A DNA stretch of 64,000 bases from Daucus carota subsp. sativus (taxonomy: Eukaryota; Streptophyta; Magnoliopsida; Apiales; Apiaceae), in assembly GCF_001625215.2 (NCBI RefSeq), contig NC_030383.2:2120779-2184778 (forward strand), in the 5' to 3' direction. The notes beneath the pieces are model-generated. The model saw only the letters and a program-made list of their open reading frames with translations, made no database searches and was not told the DNA's origin. Below are positions 47,201-59,640 of this stretch, piece by piece; position 1 is the stretch's first letter, and every line of letters starts with the position of its first letter. The position numbers and the translations under genes are program-made.

Positions 47201-50200
47201 TAAAATTGTAATGAAGGTATCTCGTGCAGCAAGCGGAAGAGAGAATTTCATTGGCCCTTCAAACGAAGTCGGTGCAATCATGGTTGGTGATTTGGAAGAT
47301 ACATGTGGCGAAAGAGATATCATCATTGAATCCAAGAGTCACGGTCTAGAGCGTATTTCAGATATACATCCTAAACTCATGGCCTTGCAATACCCTCTTC
47401 TTTTTCCATGCGGCGAGGATGGATATCACGATGATATCCCTTATTCGGAGACCCAAAAAAATTCAGCAAAGAAGCGTCAAAGAGTGACCATGAAGGAGTA
47501 TTACTCATATAGGTTACAAGTTCGGAATGATGAAGGTACATTGTTACAAATTAATCCCACTTTCATGAAATTTTGTTACACCAGATTATCACTTATACTA
47601 TCAAGATTTTAACTGATTTTTTTACTAACCAATTCATTAAATTTATATGTCCAGGGAACACTCCAAGGTTGGGAGGCAGATTGTTCCAACAATATATTGT
47701 TGATGCTTTTTCTGCTATTGAGCAAGCCCGGTTGTGGTGGTTTCGTACTCACCAAACCACTCTGCGTAATGATCTTTACTCTAACATGCGCACAAGGTTG
47801 CGAAATGGTGAGGATTGTACCACTAATGTCGGTAAGGGCTTTATACTCCCTGCAAGTTTCTTAGGTTCTAAACGGTACATGCAAGAAAATTTCCAAGATG
47901 CACTTGCCGTATGTCGTTACATTGGTCATCCGGATATATTCCTGACTATGACCACTAACCCTTTGTGGGATGAGATAGTTCAGATGATGAAGAACATGCC
48001 TGATTGTTTGACAGTAGACTGCCCTGACATAATAGCACGGGTTTTCAAACTAAAGCTTGATCAAATTGTGGATGATATTAAGAAGAAATCATATTTTGGA
48101 AACTGTGTTGCACGTAAGTCATTCAAATGTACATTTCATATTTTGGAAATTTGATTTTGGATGAATAAAGACCACTTAATAGTACTTAATCATATGCACT
48201 AAATATTTGCACCAACACCTTCATTCATTTGTTGTCATAATCACATTTTTACTGAATTACGTGTATTTATCATCTCTAAGATTTTACAATGTGTCTATTT
48301 GTCAGTTATGTATGTTGTCGAGTTCCAGAAAAGAGGCTTGCCGCATGTCCATATGCTTATATGGTTAGATTCTGATTCGAAGAAAAAATTGAGCTCCAAT
48401 GTAGATCAGTTTGTTTCCGCTGAAATTCCAGACCCAGAGATAGATGCAGTTGGCTATGCTGCTGTTGCTAGGCATATGATGCACGGACCATGTGGTAGGG
48501 ATAACACTAAATCACCATGTATGAAGAATATGAAATGTACAAAACATTTCCCTAAGCAGTGAGTGCTGTTTTCCCACTACATACTCCATGTATTGTATGT
48601 GTCACTATAAATTTACAAACAGTTATAACATATGATTCTTTGATGTGTTTTTTTAGGTATTCAGCCCAAACATATTTTGATCAATCTGGCTTCCCCGTGT
48701 ATAGACGACGCAATACTGGAATCACTGTCAAAAAGGGGAAGGTGGAGCTCGATAACCAATATGTTGTTCCATACAACAGGGATTTGCTGGTAAAGTATCA
48801 GTGTCACATGAACGTCGAAATTTGTTGTCATGCACGTTCTCTGAAATATCTATTCAAATATTGTCTCAAAGGACACGATCGCGCCACAGTGGAGGTTTCC
48901 TCAAGAAAAAAACAACATGTTGATACCAATGCTCCTGTAGATGAAATACAGCAATATTTTGATGGGAGGTACATCTGTGGTTGTGAGGCTGCATATCGTA
49001 TATTCGGGTATGATGTCCATTATCGTTCAATTTCAGTGCTTCGACTCTCATTTCATCTCCCAGGTGCACGTAATTGTACCTTTAAAGAGGATGAAAATTT
49101 GAAGAAAGTGATAGAAAGAGAAAAATATAAGCATAGTCAACTTGAAGCTTTTTTCTTATTAAACCAGAGGGATGCAAATGCTAGGAACTACACTTATGAT
49201 GAACTGCCAAGATATTATGTGTGGAACGAGGCTGATAGGATATGGACAGTGCGCAAGAGAGGGAGCCAAGTAGGAAGGCTTTATTATACACATCACAGTT
49301 CTGGAGAGATATGGTATTTACGTCTGTTACTTACAAAGGTGCGCGGCCCGACTTCTTTTGATTCTCTAAAAACTGTAGCTGGTGTTGTTTATAGAACATT
49401 TAAAGAAGCATGTCAGAAATATGGATTGTTGGATGATGATAATGAATGGCATGAGGTTTTAGAAGAATGTTCAAAATCAGGTTTTCCACCACAGATTCGA
49501 GAGCTATTTGTTCACATAATGGTAAATTGTCAAGTTAGTGATCTTGGAATGTTATGGTTAAAGCACTGGAAAGCTATGACTGACGATATTATAATGCAAC
49601 GTCGGAACCAGACTGGAATTAGAGACTCTTCCATAGACGACAAGCAGCTTCAATGGATGGTTTTGGGAGGTAATACTACTTTCACTTTCTTCTAATTTTT
49701 ATATAACACTGAAGTATTAATTACAATTATAATTGATAATTGAATCATCGTTCCAAACATCATCCTTATACAGTCAACAATTTTAAAAATCATAACTCAT
49801 ACAAAAATTTTATATTAGTTGAACTTCCTCTTATTTACATAGTAAATTCCCTCTGGTTTTATCATGTACCAGTATATTCACACTCTTACACAACACAAAA
49901 TCTGCTTTAATAAATAGTTTAGGGAGGTAGTAGTACTTTCAAATTGTTCTAATTTAGATATAACACAGAACACTGGTGATTTAATACTGCCTTCTCAAAT
50001 TACAAAGTCAAGAAAATATATTTTCTAAACACATAGGTTCATTTAATATTTCTACGGTTTGCTCTGATATACAAAACGAATTAACTCTCACTTTATCATG
50101 TACCATATCTGCATTGCAGCTATTGATAAGCTACTACGTTCAATTGGTAAGTCTCTAAAACAATTCCGCCAGCTACCGCAACCTCCAGCAGCCTTTCTAC

Positions 50201-51747
50201 AAACTGGTGCTGATAATTTGATTGTTGAGGAAACAAGTTACAATGTTGGTGAGATGGAACAACAATTCAGTCAGCTTTACCCTAATTTGAATAAGGAGCA
50301 ACTGCAGGTTTATAATGAAGTTTTCAACGCTGTGCAAGCTGGAAATGGTGGAATATTTTTTGTTTATGGCAGCGGTGGCTGTGGTAAGACATACATCTGG
50401 AAAACGTTGATATACCGGTTAAGGTCCATGGGTAAGATTGTGCTTCCAGTTGCATCATCCGGGATAGCTGCTACTCTTATGCCAGGAGGAAGGACAGCAC
50501 ACTCCAGGTTTAAGATTCCTATTCTGTTGGATGATTATTCATCCTGTTCAATTACTCAGGACTCTGATATCGCTCAACTAATTAAATCTACCAGCCTTAT
50601 CATATGGGACGAGGCTCCTATGCAGCATCGACATGCTTTCGAATGCCTTGATCGTTCACTCCGTGATATTATGAAATCAGTAAGTCCGGAAAGAGCTGAA
50701 ATGCATTTTGGTGGTATACCTATTCTACTAGGTGGTGATTTTAGACAGATTCTCCCGGTCATCAATCTTGGTTCAAGGCCTGAAATTGTCAATGCCTGTA
50801 TTACAAGATCAAGGATATGGCGTGCAGCGAAGATAATCATATTGAAACAAAATATGCGCCTTGGACAGGGCAGTACAGAAGAAGAAAGAGAATCCTTGAG
50901 ACTTTTTGCTGAGTGGGTTCTCAAGGTTGGTGATGGAAATCTTCTAACTCCTGATGATGTATTACTTCAGTATGGTGAAGATGCTATTGTTATCCCAGCA
51001 GATCTCTGTGATACCGAGACATCCAACACGGTAGATAATTTGATCAAATGGACTTATCCAGACTTCTCTACCAATTACAAATCTCCAAAGTATATAAGTG
51101 AAAGGGCAATTTTAACCCCAACTAATAACACAGTTGGCCACCTCAATTCTGTTATTGTGGATACAATTCCTGATGAGACTTTCTCATATTTCAGCAGTGA
51201 CAAGGCAGAAGAATTTGGGGGAACTGCTTCTGATCTTAACCTCGCATTCCCACCTGAATATCTTCATTCTTTGAACGTTCCTGGACTACCACTTCATGAA
51301 ATGAAACTCAAGGTTGGTGTTGCGGTGATGCTCATGAGGAATCTAAACCAAACTCTTGGCCTATGTAACGGGACAAGAATGATGGTCACTAAATGCATGA
51401 GATATTGTGTTCAATGTGAAGTCATTTGTGGTGCATTTGTCGGTACGAGACATTTCATTCCTAGGATGGAACTATTCCCCACTGAAACAAAGCTTCCTTT
51501 CAAGTTAATACGCAAGCAAATGCCTTTACAAATTTGTTACTCTATGACAATTAACAAGTCACAAGGACAATCTTTGGAGAGAGTTGGTCTATTTTTGCCC
51601 AATTCTGTATTTACTCATGGAGCGGTCAGCAGAGTTACATCACGGGAAGGACTCAAAATCTTCATTGACTCCAATTCTGGTGATCCAACAAGCATAACAG
51701 ACAACATAGTTTACAAAGAAGTCTTCTATAACCTTCCTAAAGTTTAA
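44231..51747 (+). CDS. Helitron Rep/helicase protein (RepHel)
   Basis: Fifteen exons join in one frame of 1746 codons: 44231-44257, 44508-44562, 44646-44732, 45072-45155, 45247-45378, 45530-45664, 45818-45877, 45966-46220, 46313-46372, 46456-46545, 46633-47535, 47655-48113, 48306-48558, 48657-49669 and 50120-51747. The first ten small exons encode a Ser/Asn/Pro-rich, poorly conserved N-terminus; the ATG is uncertain. A zinc-type segment follows (CQHCHAIMWKEER), then the Helitron N domain, the HUH nuclease motif (LPHVHMLIW, near residue 794), the tyrosine motif (KYLFKYCLK, near 930) and a Pif1-type SF1 helicase with Walker A (GSGGCGKTYIW, near 1290) and Walker B (IIWDEAPM). The protein nicks and unwinds the element during rolling-circle-like transposition. 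Exon 10 ends at a GC donor. All key residues are present. Confidence 0.88.
44864..45050 (+). repeat. Tandem 90-bp duplication in an intron of the Helitron gene
   Basis: CACACAGTAGTCAATAGTG through TCTTATAATGTTCA and TGTATAATCATTGTTAGGTG occurs twice in a row with only a few differences. It lies between exons 3 and 4 and leaves the splice sites untouched. Confidence 0.85.
45100..45664 (+). repeat. Duplicated exon pair in the N-terminal part of the Helitron gene
   Basis: A unit of about 280 bp spanning exon 4 end, the next intron and exon 5 (45100-45378) is repeated at about 45395-45664. Exon 6 (PANIQSSRGFLQN, SPVNY, TTRSPLS) is a close copy of exon 5 (PANIQSSRGFLQN, SPGNY, TTRSPLS). The repeated copy of exon 4 (CACCATTGTCCAACC...) lies within an intron and seems not to be used. 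Confidence 0.85.
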
Positions 51748-52532
51748 TCATTCCGAAGCACAACACCAACTCTCCATCATGCTCTCTGTGTTAGTTCAAA
51801 GAACAGCCTCCTTTATATTTTTTTGGAAAATATATTAAATGTTTTTGTGAATACAGTTGTCATACATTAGAAGCTGTGGATGAAATTGTTTTTTGTTAAT
51901 GAAATGGTGCATGTCTCCCTTCTTTGATTTAAACTTAATTCACTGCATTTTATGGTGCATATTTATTTTCATTCTCTGCATTTAGTACAGCCAGCTTATG
52001 AAGCTGTTCTTGGCCCTCATATGTTGGCCAGTTTGCCTTTATTAAATTACAGTTGTTCACTTTATATTTGATAGTACTTGATTTTAGTTTATTTAATATA
52101 ACATCCCTATTTTTAATTCTGAATCTCAGAGTTAGACCACACTTACTAATTCAAATCTCACCACAACCTTCTAAATGTAAAACTGATGACTCCTGTGCAT
52201 TTTGATTTGAAGATTATTATATTACACCTGTAGAAGGCTTCACATCCTAACAGACTGTTGCAGCTTTTTATGATGACTTAGTCAAACAGTAGGAGACAAA
52301 AAAGAATACAGCTGTTGTGAAAAAATCCCCACCACATGTTACTGTTTGTAAGATAAGCCCTCTCTTTTATTTGTAAGCACTAATACACCATTGAACACAT
52401 CTCAGGAAGCTGCCATTAACTCCTCCAACCAAAGGTAGGTTCTCCATTAATTCCTCTCTATGCTACCTACTGCTCCATCCTGTTTTAATAGAATCTTTCT
52501 AATCCATATCTTTAAAAAATCTGCCAGGTACA
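51748..52532 (+). other. Spacer between helicase and first RPA gene
   Basis: No open frame was recognised. It should hold the 3' end of the helicase transcript and the promoter or leader of the RPA gene, unless the two are one transcript. Confidence 0.5.
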
Positions 52533-55185
52533 ATGATTTTCAACAAATACGATAAGGTGCAGAATCTCAGGGTTGAAACTACAGAATGGACATTACGTGT
52601 TAGAGCTCAAACTGTCTGGAAAAGTATCAACAGGAAAACCAATGAGTTCAAGGGTTTAAATGTGATTTTCATGGATGACACGGTAACAGCTTCCAACCTA
52701 ATTAAGTCTCTGCTTTTTTTCCTCATATGGACATGTGTTCTGGATAGGGTATGCTTTAATAGAGTTCTGTTCATGTGTAGAATTCGAGGCTTCATGCATT
52801 TGTAAGTGCCAAGATAAGTTCTCTGTTTGATGAAACCCTCAAAGAAGGGAAAGTTTACAGCTTATCAAATTTCCATGTCCGGAAATATGGAGAAGATGAT
52901 AACCACAGGGCTGTTAGATATGAAAAGCACATTTATTTTGCCAACCATACAGAACTCAATGAATTGGATGCTGATTTAACTGCTATTGCTCCATATGCCT
53001 TTGATCTTTTTGATTTGCCTGATATAAGAAATTTCATAAATGATGATCGGTTTTTGATTGGTAATTACCTTTAGTTTCTTACTTCAAAATTTGCATTCCA
53101 CTTTATCACATTTTTGTAAGAACTAATTGGCTTATGGTTTTTATACTTTTCATATGAAGATGTTGTTGGGGAGATAACAAACAAACATGTCAGCTGTGTG
53201 TATTCTAAAGAAGACAAATGCAACACTCACATCAGATTTCAAATAACTGACGGGAGGTATGTAGACCTATGATTATCAGCTGCATTGTTTAATGATTACA
53301 TGTTCTTTTGGTCTAAACTTAAAAAAAAATTGATATAGGTACATAGTCAATGTCACTTTCTTTAATGAATTGGCTGAACAGTTTGAGAAAGCACTGAAAC
53401 AGCTAGAAGATTCCTATATCTATGTCATCATATCAAGTGCTAAAGTGAATGAGCATGAAGGTCATTCCTTACTTTTATCAGTTCCTTGCATTCTAACAAC
53501 CATCTTCATTACTTCACATTTATAGCTCTTTACTTACTTCACATTACACATAACTAACATTCCCAGTATAATCATATGTTGTAATTTTTTTTAGGGCTCC
53601 CCTGTTTGAATAACTATCCCGCCACGCGCTTCTACCTAAATGTTGACCACTATAGTGTCAAACAGCTGAAATCTAGGTATTGAGCACTACAGCTGGCCTT
53701 AAAATTAAAGATTAGGATACCATATGCAAGCCAAAAATTGGGTCTGGTCTAACCACATTTGATTTTTAATGCAGAATGTCTGAAATTCCTAAGACTGAGG
53801 CTGTGGAAGAAGTGCCAGTTGAACAAATCAAGCCCATGCTTTCAGTTGCTGATATAAAGAAATTAACATCTGATTATGCAAAGGTTTATATTTTATCAAA
53901 ACTACTAATCTGAGAGCTGTAGCGTGTACATTTGCATAAATACATTTACTTAATGTAACTAAATTTTTATGTAGCGCAAAGTTTGTTGCCAAATCACTGT
54001 TAAGAAAGTCGATGTGAAAACAAACTGGTATGACAATGTTTGCACAACCTGTGCCGCGGAAGTTCAGATCGTTCAAGGGAGGTTCAAGTGTGAGAATTGT
54101 GTCCGTAATATACCTTTTCCTGATAAAAGGTAATTTCTATATTTCCAACCATGAAAAGAATTAACAAATTGAACTACAACAAACACAGCTTATTCCATGT
54201 AATTTATATTTTCTGATTCATCAATCAATTGAGCAGGTTTAGACTTGCAACAATATGCAACGATGAAACTGGAATTCTAGCAATTATCTTCCCCGATGAC
54301 GAGATTCAACGTATTCTAGGGAGGAATGCATTTGATATTGAGGAAGATGAAAATGAAGTAAGCTTTCTATAATACAAAAAATAGATTAAAAGTTATTTTT
54401 ATCAAATTGTTTTTTACATCATTACAATAAAATGTTTGCTTCTGACAATGTTTCAATATCACATTCGAGGTGTCTGATGAAGTAACATTCCCACCATCTC
54501 TAAAAGCTTTTGAGAAGAAACAATTTGTTGTGACATTACTACTAACCGAGCAGAATGTTAACAAAACATGCAACATCTACACTGCAACAGAGCTAAACGA
54601 TCCTGCTGAAATGTTGGGCAACCACAGCCCATCAAGAATTCAATCTATTGCATCTGAGCCGATTAGGGAAACTATGGTATAGAGTCTACACTCCTATTAA
54701 TCTTTTCTTCAAATTTGTTTAGGCTCTTCTAAATATTTAATTTCATATTACAATTACAGGAACTTGAACGTTCTAAGGATACTTTTAGTAGTCCTCCAAC
54801 TGGGAAGTCTACAAACAAAGTAAAAACAAGATCAACAGATGAGAATGTATCAGTGGCAATTATGGAAACAATGGTATATAGTCAACATTCTTAAGAAGTT
54901 TTTCCTCAATTTTTTTAATCATTTTTAACTAGCTACACTTATTTCCACAGGAAATTGAGCGTAATACAGAAACTTTGATTAGTCCTCCAACTGGGAAGTC
55001 TACAACCAAAGTTAGAACAAGGTCAACAGATGAAGATGCAACCAATTCCATGGAGGAAAATGTTCCTCTTGCCAAGTTTAAGATTGTCAAAACTGAGAAG
55101 GTAAACATATTTTATTACCACCAAAAGTATACTATAATAAATGGTGTATGCTTTATTGATTAAAATATTTGTCTTGCAGAAATGA
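52533..55185 (+). CDS. Helitron-borne RPA70-like single-strand DNA-binding protein (copy 1)
   Basis: Twelve exons (52533-52682, 52781-53060, 53160-53256, 53339-53460, 53595-53676, 53775-53883, 53975-54129, 54237-54357, 54470-54676, 54760-54873, 54951-55100, 55180-55185) join to 530 codons plus stop. The order is an N-terminal OB fold (LRVRAQTVWKSINRKTNEFK, LHAFVSAKI), a second OB fold (DVVGEITNKHVSC, IRFQITDGRYIVNVTFF) and a C-terminal OB fold with a zinc ribbon whose four Cys are at residues 303, 306, 319 and 322. This is the layout of plant RPA1 and of RPA-like proteins carried by plant Helitrons, which are thought to coat single-stranded transposition intermediates. Exons 10 and 11 are duplicates. 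The last exon encodes a single residue. Confidence 0.85.
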
Positions 55186-55994
55186 ATGGCAAGTTGCTCT
55201 TTCATCCATTTAGAGATGGATTGAACCAGAACTCGACCTACTTTCTTATTTGACATTGAGACAGTTTAGATATTTGTTTGGCACATTGTTGCAAATTTCT
55301 GGCAATATATGGAGATTACTCCTTTCAACTTTTTTTTGAGAAGACTTCACATGTTACTTTTTTCATGTATGACTTCTGTATGAACTAGCTGGATTGTTTC
55401 AGGCTACTGAATTTGAATTATATTTTGTTATTTCTGCATTTTCTTAGTTCATTTGCAGCAAAGCTTTAATGCATACTTCTATCCTTTTATAGATGAAGTG
55501 CCAAGATATACAAGTTTTATTGCTTTTTTGGTTTCGACCATATTTATGAAACCAAAAAAAAAGTCATGTTGTATAGATGACCTCTGCAGGAAAAATCCCT
55601 ACTTTCAGTTGTAAGGATTCTTAGGTGCAATATATGGAAATGCCTGTATTCAACTTTATTTTGACCAGATATGCCATGTTCCCTCTTCCATGTTTTACTG
55701 CTGTAAGAAATTAATGCTTTGCTTCAGCTCTTTGAAATGCTGTTTTGTTTTTGGAGCTCTCTGCCACTCAGCTTTCATACATCAGCAAAGATGTATTCAC
55801 CTGGGCATATTTAAATAAAAGTCACTTTAAATGAAAGCTGAACAACTAGCAATAATCGAGACCAACCTTTTACCCCCTACTCATCAGATTCAATTAATGT
55901 TTACATTTTTCATCCACCATAAAAGGCAGCTCGGTCATATTTTGTAAATAAGAAAAGAGTACAAGAGAGCACACACATTAGAAAAGACTACAAC
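55186..55994 (+). other. Spacer between the two RPA genes
   Basis: T-rich sequence without a coding frame, presumably the 3' untranslated region of RPA copy 1 and the promoter of copy 2. Confidence 0.5.
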
Positions 55995-58081
55995 ATGTCA
56001 ACCAAGAAGTATGATAGTTTTAAGGATCTGAGAAAAGGAAAATATGATTGGAAGGTTCCTGCAAGGGCACTGAACTCTTGGAAAGGCTACACCAGAACTG
56101 GGGAGGCTTTCAAGGGTTACAACTTATTGCTTCTAGATCATAAGGTGAGCCTAATGCTTTTCTTTATATTGTTTCCACTCAAAAAATGTCTAATACTACC
56201 ATTTAATCTTCTAATAAAAATACTGTGTTGCAATTTCAGAGAGCTAGAATCCATGCTTTTGTGCCTGCAAGACTAGAAGAGGAAGTAGACAAATTGGTTG
56301 ATCTCGGCAAAATCTACCTCATACAAAACTTTACTGTCAAAGACTACAAAGCAGATGACAAATTTAGGTGCCTTAGAAAGAATATACAGATTCAGTTCGG
56401 GGAGGAGACTATAATCACTCAACTACAAGAAGAAGATATAAGTATTGAAAAGACTTGGTTCGACTTCTATGATCTTGCTGAACTGAAACCCCTGTCTACT
56501 CAAACTACTTACTTGACTGGTAAGTTGTAGAAACAATGTCATACAATCATCCCTTTCATAACTTATTGATCACAAATTAAATCTAATGTGTTAGATGTAA
56601 TGGGAGTAATGGAAAAACATGACCCCATTGGCAAACTGACAAATAGGCACGGGAAGGTCCAATCACAGTTAAAATTTGGCATTACTGATGGCAGGTATGT
56701 ACATTTACTAGAAACAATGCTATCCACTGTCATTGCTCCACAAACGATTAATTTAATAACGTATAATCGACTCTTACAGTACAACTGCCCATGTAACTCT
56801 ATGGGATGATTTTGCTGAGCTTTTCTCTTCTATGCTGAAAATGGACCAAGAAGAATACAAAATCTTGATACTCGGTGGTGCTAGAATAACAAAATGGGGA
56901 GGTATTATGTTAGAAATATGTATTTTAAATTTATACGACATCAGATTTCCAGTCAATTTTTTTTATAACCTCTTCAAACAGATGAGGCTGTCATTACACA
57001 TGTCCATGCTACTACTTTCTATATTAACTACGACATCCCCTGTGTTCATCAGTTAAGAAAAAGGTATGCTGCTTCTACTTATATCATCCAATTCTATTAT
57101 TAACAAGGGAAGAAATCATATAACTTTCTAATTTTTAAATTTATTCCCAGGATACCACACCCTAGCTTCAAAAAAGATAATATTTTCAAGGGAAGGAACA
57201 GGTCTCCAGCTGTCTATAAAGTGAAAGACATAAAAGAGCTTGGAGAACAATATGATGAGGTAAATAAAATTTTTACCATAGAACTAAAAAGATGTTTACA
57301 CACAATCTAACATGCTGCCTCATTTTGTAGACTGAACTGATATGCCAAGTGAAAATTATGGAGTTTGAACAAGTCAAAAACTGGTTCAAACCTTTTTGCA
57401 CCTCATGTTATGGAGAGTGCACTGTAATTGGTAATTTGAAAACATGCAGCATATGCAACAGGACTGTCCCTTATGCTGAGAACAGGTAAACCTTCTCAGT
57501 TTCCATACAATATTCACAAATCTCTTTTAAAAATTAATTCAAAAGTGGGGATGCAGATTTGAACTACACACTCTGGCAAGTGATGAGACTGGGCAAATGA
57601 AAATAATTTTGGAAGACCGTGAAGTCAGGAGGTTGATTGGAAAAACTGCACTGGATTTAATTGAAGAGGTATTTTCTGAAACTACTTAGACACATGTACA
57701 CTCAACATCATATAAAGGATTCACTAATTGTGTAAGATTATTTTACAGGGAAACAAGGTGGACATTTTCCCTGCTATCTTAGACAACTTAAAGAACAAGT
57801 TCTACAGCATCAAAATACTAATCAAAGAAGCAAATACTAAGTATAAAGTAGATGCTTTCCTAGCAACAGATATCATTGAAGGGAGCTACACTGAGATAAA
57901 AAACGAGACAGAACGAGAATACCCTCAACCTATTCAGTCCTTCGAAACACATGTAATAAAAACAACTGCTACAATACTTACAGTTATAATACCATACTTA
58001 TAAAAAATATCACTTACTGTTTTTTTTTAATTTCATTTGCAGCTATCAGAGTCAAGCTATCATCTGGATTCCGCCAACTAA
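55995..58081 (+). CDS. Helitron-borne RPA70-like protein (copy 2)
   Basis: Ten exons (55995-56144, 56240-56519, 56595-56694, 56780-56901, 56982-57063, 57151-57259, 57331-57485, 57557-57668, 57749-57952, 58043-58081) join to 450 codons plus stop. The layout matches copy 1: KVPARALNSWKGYTRTGEAFK and IHAFVPARLEEEV (OB fold), DVMGVMEKHDP and ITDGR..TAHVTLWDDF (second OB fold), and a zinc ribbon with Cys at residues 304, 307, 320 and 323. Exons 1, 2, 4, 5, 6 and 7 have exactly the same lengths as in copy 1 (150, 280, 122, 82, 109 and 155 bases), so the two genes are tandem duplicates that have diverged strongly in sequence. The C-terminal extension of copy 1 is absent. Confidence 0.85.
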
Positions 58082-59640
58082 ATCTGATTCCACGGACTAA
58101 AATCTAAGGATATCTATGATTGATTCCTCTTATTTATTATTAATGAGTCTACTTTATTATCTAAAATAGGACATCCCTGTTGTTCATTATTGAAGACAAA
58201 AAATGATCTCTACTCTATTCATATTTCAGCTGTGTTTATCAATTACAAGTCAACTCTAGCGGTGATGTGGCTGAAAAAAACTGATTAACAGCTTTTAACT
58301 TCCCCTCTAATATCTTATTATGCATACCATTAATATTAGTTCATGCAATCTATCTATAAAATCTAATATAACTCCACAATCATGAATATACAGAAGACTA
58401 AGGAGTATATTAGATATTCAATAAATATATTTCATCCATCTTTGAACAGGCATCATAGCAAAAAAATAAGAAGAAAGATATGAACCAAAATGATCCAGTC
58501 ATTAAATAAAGCAACCAACCAAGATACTTTAGATCTAGATAAAAGTTTTCTACTCTATTTGTAAGTGATTTATTTATTTTGTTCGCAACAAAAAATTACA
58601 TGTCATATTCTACTATAATTTGAATGACTAATTACATGATTTATTAAATGATTTATTAATGGTTATTTGAAATTATTTGCAGCTGCCTTTTTGAACCAAC
58701 CATTGGGAGTCCAGAGCTTATATCATCTGGAAATATCTAAGTGTTTATTAAGATGTTGGTTTGATTATGTTTCCACGCAAGTTCTACCTCTAATATATGA
58801 CTAAGACCACCTAAGTCCATACTGTCACTCCATTTAATTCTATTAGTATGCCTAACTCTATCTGATTCTACAGACTTTATATAATTTATATCTATGATGG
58901 ATTAATGTTTTTTTATGCATAGATTTGTTTACTTTATCGCAAATACAACTTCCACTTTCTTCATCAGTTAAGATTAAGAGTTCTCGCTACTCTGTTAAGG
59001 TATTACATTTTTAACGTTTCATTCTACGGATATACATGTGCTATGTGTTTGAAAATAAGTATTTTATATTTTGCATTCAACTGCAACAGCTTATTATGAA
59101 GCAACTTGACTTAAAACTGGCAGATCAATGTAAACACTATATACAAAACAACATGTCAAACAGGATAACTATGTCCTCATTCTACAAAGACAACACACAT
59201 AAAAATCCTACAGCAGCACCAAAACTCTAATAATCAGTGAAATCTAATCTTTTAACAGAGATATTCATCCTAATTCACCAAAATAACAAAATACCACATA
59301 AAGAGTTAAATTTATAAGTGATCAATCATGATATATCATAATCATTTCCAAGCCAGAATCCATTAATTTAAGAGCAAACCACAGGCAGCTTCAAAATAAA
59401 CATTCTCCCAAAATATTCATAATTCACCAAAATAACAAAGTACCAGACAAAGCGTTAAATATACTCCAACAGTTTTGCAGAAAATGACATATTCATCTAG
59501 AGCTCTCAGCAACCTTCAAATATCCAAACTTCCACATAGCACATGCTGCAAAAAATATTTCATTACAAAATTTAAAATGCAGAACCAAAGTGATCAATTA
59601 CCAAAATAAGAACATAACAAAACCATACCTAGAAACAGAA
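58082..59640. other. Helitron internal spacer before the B3 gene
   Basis: No full open frame. A weak echo of the last RPA exon and its 3' flank (AGCT...ATCTGGA, GATTCTAC/GATTCCACGGACT, ATCTATGAT) recurs at about 58678-58900. A 40-bp string (AATTCACCAAAATAACAAA...GTTAAAT) occurs at 59273-59312 and 59423-59462. Confidence 0.45.

Noticed and set aside
50574-50924. A 116-codon minus-strand frame inside the Helitron helicase exon
   Set aside because: It is the antisense shadow of the Pif1 helicase coding sequence.
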